From the NCBI RefSeq assembly GCF_000956525.1, contig NZ_JYIW01000018.1, positions 87,337 to 151,336 on the forward strand: 64,000 nucleotides of DNA, written 5' to 3'. Made by a program: the position numbers and the translations under genes. The stretch's first letter is position 1; each line of letters opens with the position of its first letter. The DNA is from Microbacterium oxydans. Lineage in GTDB: Bacteria; Actinomycetota; Actinomycetes; Actinomycetales; Microbacteriaceae. The notes below the pieces were generated by a model. The model searched no databases, was not told where the DNA came from, and was given only the letters and a program-made list of their open reading frames with translations. Shown piece after piece: positions 60,898-64,000 of this stretch.

Positions 60898-62373
60898 ATG
60901 AGCCACGCCCCAGCACTCACTCTGCAGAACGTCCGCCCATACGACGGCGGCGAGCCGATCGACGTCGTGCTCCGCGATGGCCTGATCGCCCGGGTCGCAC
61001 CGGCCGGCACCACGGATGCCGAGGGCGAGACGGTCGACGGCGCAGGACGCTGGATCGGACCGGGGCTGTGGGATGCGCACGTGCACTTCACACAGCATGT
61101 GATCGGTCGCCGCCGCGTCGATCTGAGCGAGACACGCAGCGCGGCTGATGTGCTCGACACGGTCGTGCGCGCTCGTGCGAACGGCTGGCCGCTCGTGAAC
61201 GGCATGCTCATGGGCTACGGCTTCCGTGACGGGCTCTGGCCCGAGCCGACGACGCTCGCCGCGCTCGACGCGGCCATCAGCGACATCCCGGTCGTGCTCG
61301 TCAGCGGCGATCTGCACTGCGGCTGGATGAACCGCGCGGCCGAGGCCCGCTTCGGGCTGCAGCTCGATGAGACCGGGCTGCTGCGCGAAGGACCCTGGAT
61401 CGAGCTCATGCACGAGTTCGACGAGGCCGGAGACATGCCGCTGTCGGCATATCAGGAGGCGGCGGATGCTGCGGCGTCCCGTGGAGTGGTCGGCGTCGTC
61501 GAGTACGAGCACGCCGACAACGTCACCGAGTGGTCGGAGCGCACCGCGCAAGGGCTCGACGCGCTCCGGGTCGACATCGCCGTGTGGCCCGACCGTCTGG
61601 AGGCCGCGATCGCGCAGGGCCTGCGCACCGGCGACATCGTCGACGAGCGCGGACTGGTGGAGTTCGGTCGGCTGAAGGTCGTGGTCGACGGGTCGCTGAA
61701 CACGCGCACCGCCTGGTGCTGGGACCCGTACCCGGGCATGGATCCATCGCACCCGCATGCGTGCGGGCTGGAGAGTGTGCCGATCCCCGAGCTGCGTCGA
61801 CTGCTCACGATCGCCAGGGCGGGCGGCGTCGAAGCCGCGGTGCACGCGATCGGCGACCGCGCCAACACCGAGGTGCTCGACACCTTCGAAGCACTCGACA
61901 TGCGCGGCGTGATCGAGCACGCACAGCTCGTGCGCGAAGACGACTTCGCCCGGTTCGCCGAGCTCGGACTGATCGCGAGCGTGCAGCCTGAGCACGCGAT
62001 GGACGACCGCGACGTCGCCGACCACCACTGGGCAGGACGCACCGCCCGCGCCTTCGCGTTCGGTTCGCTGCACCGCGCGGGTGCTGCGCTGCGGCTGGGA
62101 TCGGATGCTCCGGTGGCACCGCTCGACCCGTGGATCTCGCTCAGCGCGGCGACCGCCCGCAGCCGTGGCGACCGCGATGCCTGGCACCCAGAGCAGCGGC
62201 TGCCGCTCGACGTCGCCCTCGGGGCATCCGTCCGGTCATCCGTCGCCGTCGGACAGCCCGCCGACCTCGTGATCAGCGACAGCGACCCCTACGCGGCCGA
62301 CCGCGACGAGCTTCGGGCGATGCCGGTCGCGGCCACCCTGCTCGGCGGACGCTTCACGTGGCGAGAGATCTGA
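60898..62373 (+). CDS. Amidohydrolase family protein 1 (YtcJ-like)
   Basis: A 491-residue metal-dependent hydrolase of the amidohydrolase_3 group. The first metal pair is in LWDAHVHFTQ, further ligands in HAIGDRANTEV and IEHAQLV, and the final Asp in LGSDAPVAP. It begins with a small beta domain (LQNVRPYDGGEP). CGGAGC precedes the ATG. Such enzymes cleave amide bonds in N-acyl compounds. No signal peptide, so it is cytoplasmic. It is paralogous to the next gene. Confidence 0.85.
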   Translation: MSHAPALTLQNVRPYDGGEPIDVVLRDGLIARVAPAGTTDAEGETVDGAGRWIGPGLWDAHVHFTQHVIGRRRVDLSETRSAADVLDTVVRARANGWPLVNGMLMGYGFRDGLWPEPTTLAALDAAISDIPVVLVSGDLHCGWMNRAAEARFGLQLDETGLLREGPWIELMHEFDEAGDMPLSAYQEAADAAASRGVVGVVEYEHADNVTEWSERTAQGLDALRVDIAVWPDRLEAAIAQGLRTGDIVDERGLVEFGRLKVVVDGSLNTRTAWCWDPYPGMDPSHPHACGLESVPIPELRRLLTIARAGGVEAAVHAIGDRANTEVLDTFEALDMRGVIEHAQLVREDDFARFAELGLIASVQPEHAMDDRDVADHHWAGRTARAFAFGSLHRAGAALRLGSDAPVAPLDPWISLSAATARSRGDRDAWHPEQRLPLDVALGASVRSSVAVGQPADLVISDSDPYAADRDELRAMPVAATLLGGRFTWREI

Positions 62374-62381
62374 GGCGCGCG

Positions 62382-63968
62382 ATGACGACCACACTCTTCA
62401 CCGGCGGCTCCGTCTTCACCGGGGAGTCCGAGACGGCGTTCGCCTCGGCCTTCCGCATCATCGATGGGGTGATCGACTGGGTGGGGGATGCCGCAGCCGC
62501 ACCCGAACCTGTCGCCGGGCAGGAGTCGGTCGACCTCGGCGGACGCACCGTGCTGCCAGGACTGATCGACAGTCACACGCATCCGGCGCTGATCGCCGGC
62601 ACTGCTGCGGCGGCCGAGTGCTTCCCACCCGCGGTGACCTCGGCCGACGACCTGGTCGCGGTGCTGCGCGCCCACGGCGACGGTACCGCGGACCCCGCAT
62701 CGTGGATCCTCGGGCGCGGCTTCGACGACACGAAGTTCCCACGGCGAGCGATGCCGACCGCGGCCGACCTCGACCGCGTCAGCACCGATCGTCCGGTGCT
62801 CGTGTGGCGCTGCGACGCGCACTCCGCGGTCTGCAACACCAGGGCGCTCGAGCTCGCCGGGATCACGGCCGAGACGCCCGACCCCGACGGTGCGCGCTTC
62901 GAGCGTGATGCCGATGGTCGACCCAACGGTGTGCTCACCGAGCTGGCCGCGGTCGACGTGGTCGCGGCGCACATCCCGCCGCCCTCGCGTGACGAGCAGA
63001 TCGATGCGCTCGTGGCGCTCGGGGCGGAGCTCGCCTCTCGTGGCATCGTCGCCGTGTGCGACCTGCTCTCGAACCGCATCGACGACCCGGTCGGCACCTT
63101 CCGCGCTGCAGTGGACCGCGGCCTGCGCACCCGTGTCGCGCTGTATCCGGGGTGGGATCCTGCCGAGCCGCTCGCCGACCTCGAACCGGGCGACCGCGAG
63201 GGGCAGATCCGCGTCGGGGGTGTGAAGGTCGTGCTCGACGGCGCGTACTCGAACCGCACCGCGTGGGTGCACGAGCCGTATCCGGAGTCGTGCGACCACG
63301 GGCTGCGGCTCGTCGACGACGCCGACGTGCTCGCCGCCGGTGAGTGGGCCCGCCGCAACGGCGTCCAGCTCGCCGTGCACGCCATGGGCGACCGCGCACT
63401 CGACCGTGTGGTGGAGCTGTTCGAGGATGCGGAACCCTGGCTCGACGGCATCCCCTCCGTGCGGATCGAGCATGCGACGATCATCAGCGACGCCTACCTG
63501 GCACGCCTGCAGGCGGCGCGCATGACGTTCGGCATCGCGACGCACACCGTGTTCTTCTTCGCCGAGTACGACGGGTATGAGCAGGCGCTCCGCGCCGAGC
63601 AGGTGACCGATGCGTACCCGATCGCGCGGCTGTACGAGGGACTCGAACCGCTCGCGCTGTCGTCCGACCGGCCGGCCACCGCGTGGAGCGGTGCGGATGA
63701 CGTGATGCTCTCGGTCGAGGCTGCGGTGCGCCGCCGCACCTACAACGGCATCGACTTCGGACCGGAGGCCGCCATCACCGTCGCGCAGGCGCTGCTGCTG
63801 TACACCGGCCGCGCACGTCTGCTCTCACCGCTCGAGGGCGTCGGTCTGCTGCAGCCCGGTTTCGACGGCAGCTTCGCCGTGCTCGACCGCGACGTGTTCA
63901 CGGTGCCGGCCGAGGGGATCGCCGCCGTGCGCGTCGCCGAGACCTGGATCCGCGGGGAGCGGGTGTGA
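62382..63968 (+). CDS. Amidohydrolase family protein 2 (YtcJ-like)
   Basis: A 528-residue paralogue of amidohydrolase 1: LPGLIDSHTHPALI, then RGFDDTKFPRR, HAMGDRALDRV, IEHATII and SSDRPATAW show the same metal-site order. It is separated from gene 1 by eight bases and its stop overlaps the next start. Two different amidohydrolases in one operon suggest a substrate with more than one amide bond, or two related substrates. Confidence 0.85.
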   Translation: MTTTLFTGGSVFTGESETAFASAFRIIDGVIDWVGDAAAAPEPVAGQESVDLGGRTVLPGLIDSHTHPALIAGTAAAAECFPPAVTSADDLVAVLRAHGDGTADPASWILGRGFDDTKFPRRAMPTAADLDRVSTDRPVLVWRCDAHSAVCNTRALELAGITAETPDPDGARFERDADGRPNGVLTELAAVDVVAAHIPPPSRDEQIDALVALGAELASRGIVAVCDLLSNRIDDPVGTFRAAVDRGLRTRVALYPGWDPAEPLADLEPGDREGQIRVGGVKVVLDGAYSNRTAWVHEPYPESCDHGLRLVDDADVLAAGEWARRNGVQLAVHAMGDRALDRVVELFEDAEPWLDGIPSVRIEHATIISDAYLARLQAARMTFGIATHTVFFFAEYDGYEQALRAEQVTDAYPIARLYEGLEPLALSSDRPATAWSGADDVMLSVEAAVRRRTYNGIDFGPEAAITVAQALLLYTGRARLLSPLEGVGLLQPGFDGSFAVLDRDVFTVPAEGIAAVRVAETWIRGERV

Positions 63969-64000
63969 CCCCCGCCCCCGTCGGGCGGCACCGTGAACAC
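63965..64000 (+). CDS. Start of a further operon gene (partial)
   Basis: A GTG at 63965 overlaps the TGA of the amidohydrolase 2 gene (GTGA), the arrangement used throughout this operon. Twelve residues (TPAPVGRHREH after the start) are visible before the window ends. It cannot be identified. Confidence 0.45.
   Translation, partial: MTPAPVGRHREH

Overview
The window reads as one contiguous piece of a high-GC actinobacterial chromosome, most likely Microbacterium or a close Microbacteriaceae relative. I infer this from the strong G/C third-position bias, the frequent ATGA/GTGA start-stop overlaps, a LAxTG-type sortase signal, many PucR, MarR and LacI regulators, and the recurring word GGATGC/GCATCC. 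I see no rRNA, tRNA, CRISPR array, transposase or phage gene. It looks like a metabolic 'catabolism plus transport' region rather than a mobile island.

Layout. 1-2.6 kb: end of an upstream gene, a DUF5060/DUF5605 glycoside-hydrolase-like protein coupled to an SDR. 2.7-5.6 kb: a secreted, probably sortase-anchored zinc metalloprotease and a small exported protein sharing a short module with it. 5.6-9.8 kb: PucR regulator divergent from a zinc alcohol dehydrogenase and an APC permease. 9.9-11.4 kb: PAP2 phosphatase and DUF1206 membrane protein. 11.4-17.2 kb: SnoaL-like protein, DHA2 efflux pump with MarR regulator, second MarR, and an OpuC-type osmoprotectant importer without its ATPase. 17.4-21.8 kb: acyl-CoA ligase, a membrane protein with repeated Cys-x4-Cys motifs, and a small hypothetical.

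22-32.5 kb: an MFS symporter, a LacI regulator, and a tightly overlapping operon of pxpA-pxpB-pxpC, SDR, RraA/HMG-aldolase-like protein, aminotransferase, SDR, L-idonate dehydrogenase-like protein and a protein with three H-C-C-C repeats plus a predicted HTH. The order lactam opening, transamination, aldol cleavage suggests breakdown of a 4-hydroxylated 5-oxoproline. 32.5-38.3 kb: DUF1684, FUSC and ThrE-type exporters, then hxlB-hxlA (ribulose monophosphate formaldehyde fixation) divergent from a HATPase-LuxR fusion. 38.3-46 kb: Pr6Pr membrane protein, epoxide hydrolase, acidic small protein, GH114-like lipoprotein, FMN reductase, MFS pump, YbdK-type ligase and three small stress-type proteins.

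46-64 kb: the most unusual block. A SolA-type amino-acid oxidase and a complete Dpp-type ABC importer (preceded by a 30-residue ORF with a TTA codon) lead to a GAF/PucR regulator divergent from a coupled operon: HMG-CoA reductase, HMG-CoA lyase, class III CoA transferase, MaoC-type hydratase, PaiB-like flavoprotein, ornithine cyclodeaminase and two amidohydrolases. Together these could take up an ornithine amide of (anhydro)mevalonate and convert it to acetyl-CoA, acetoacetate and proline. That is inference, but the gene set is coherent and unusual.
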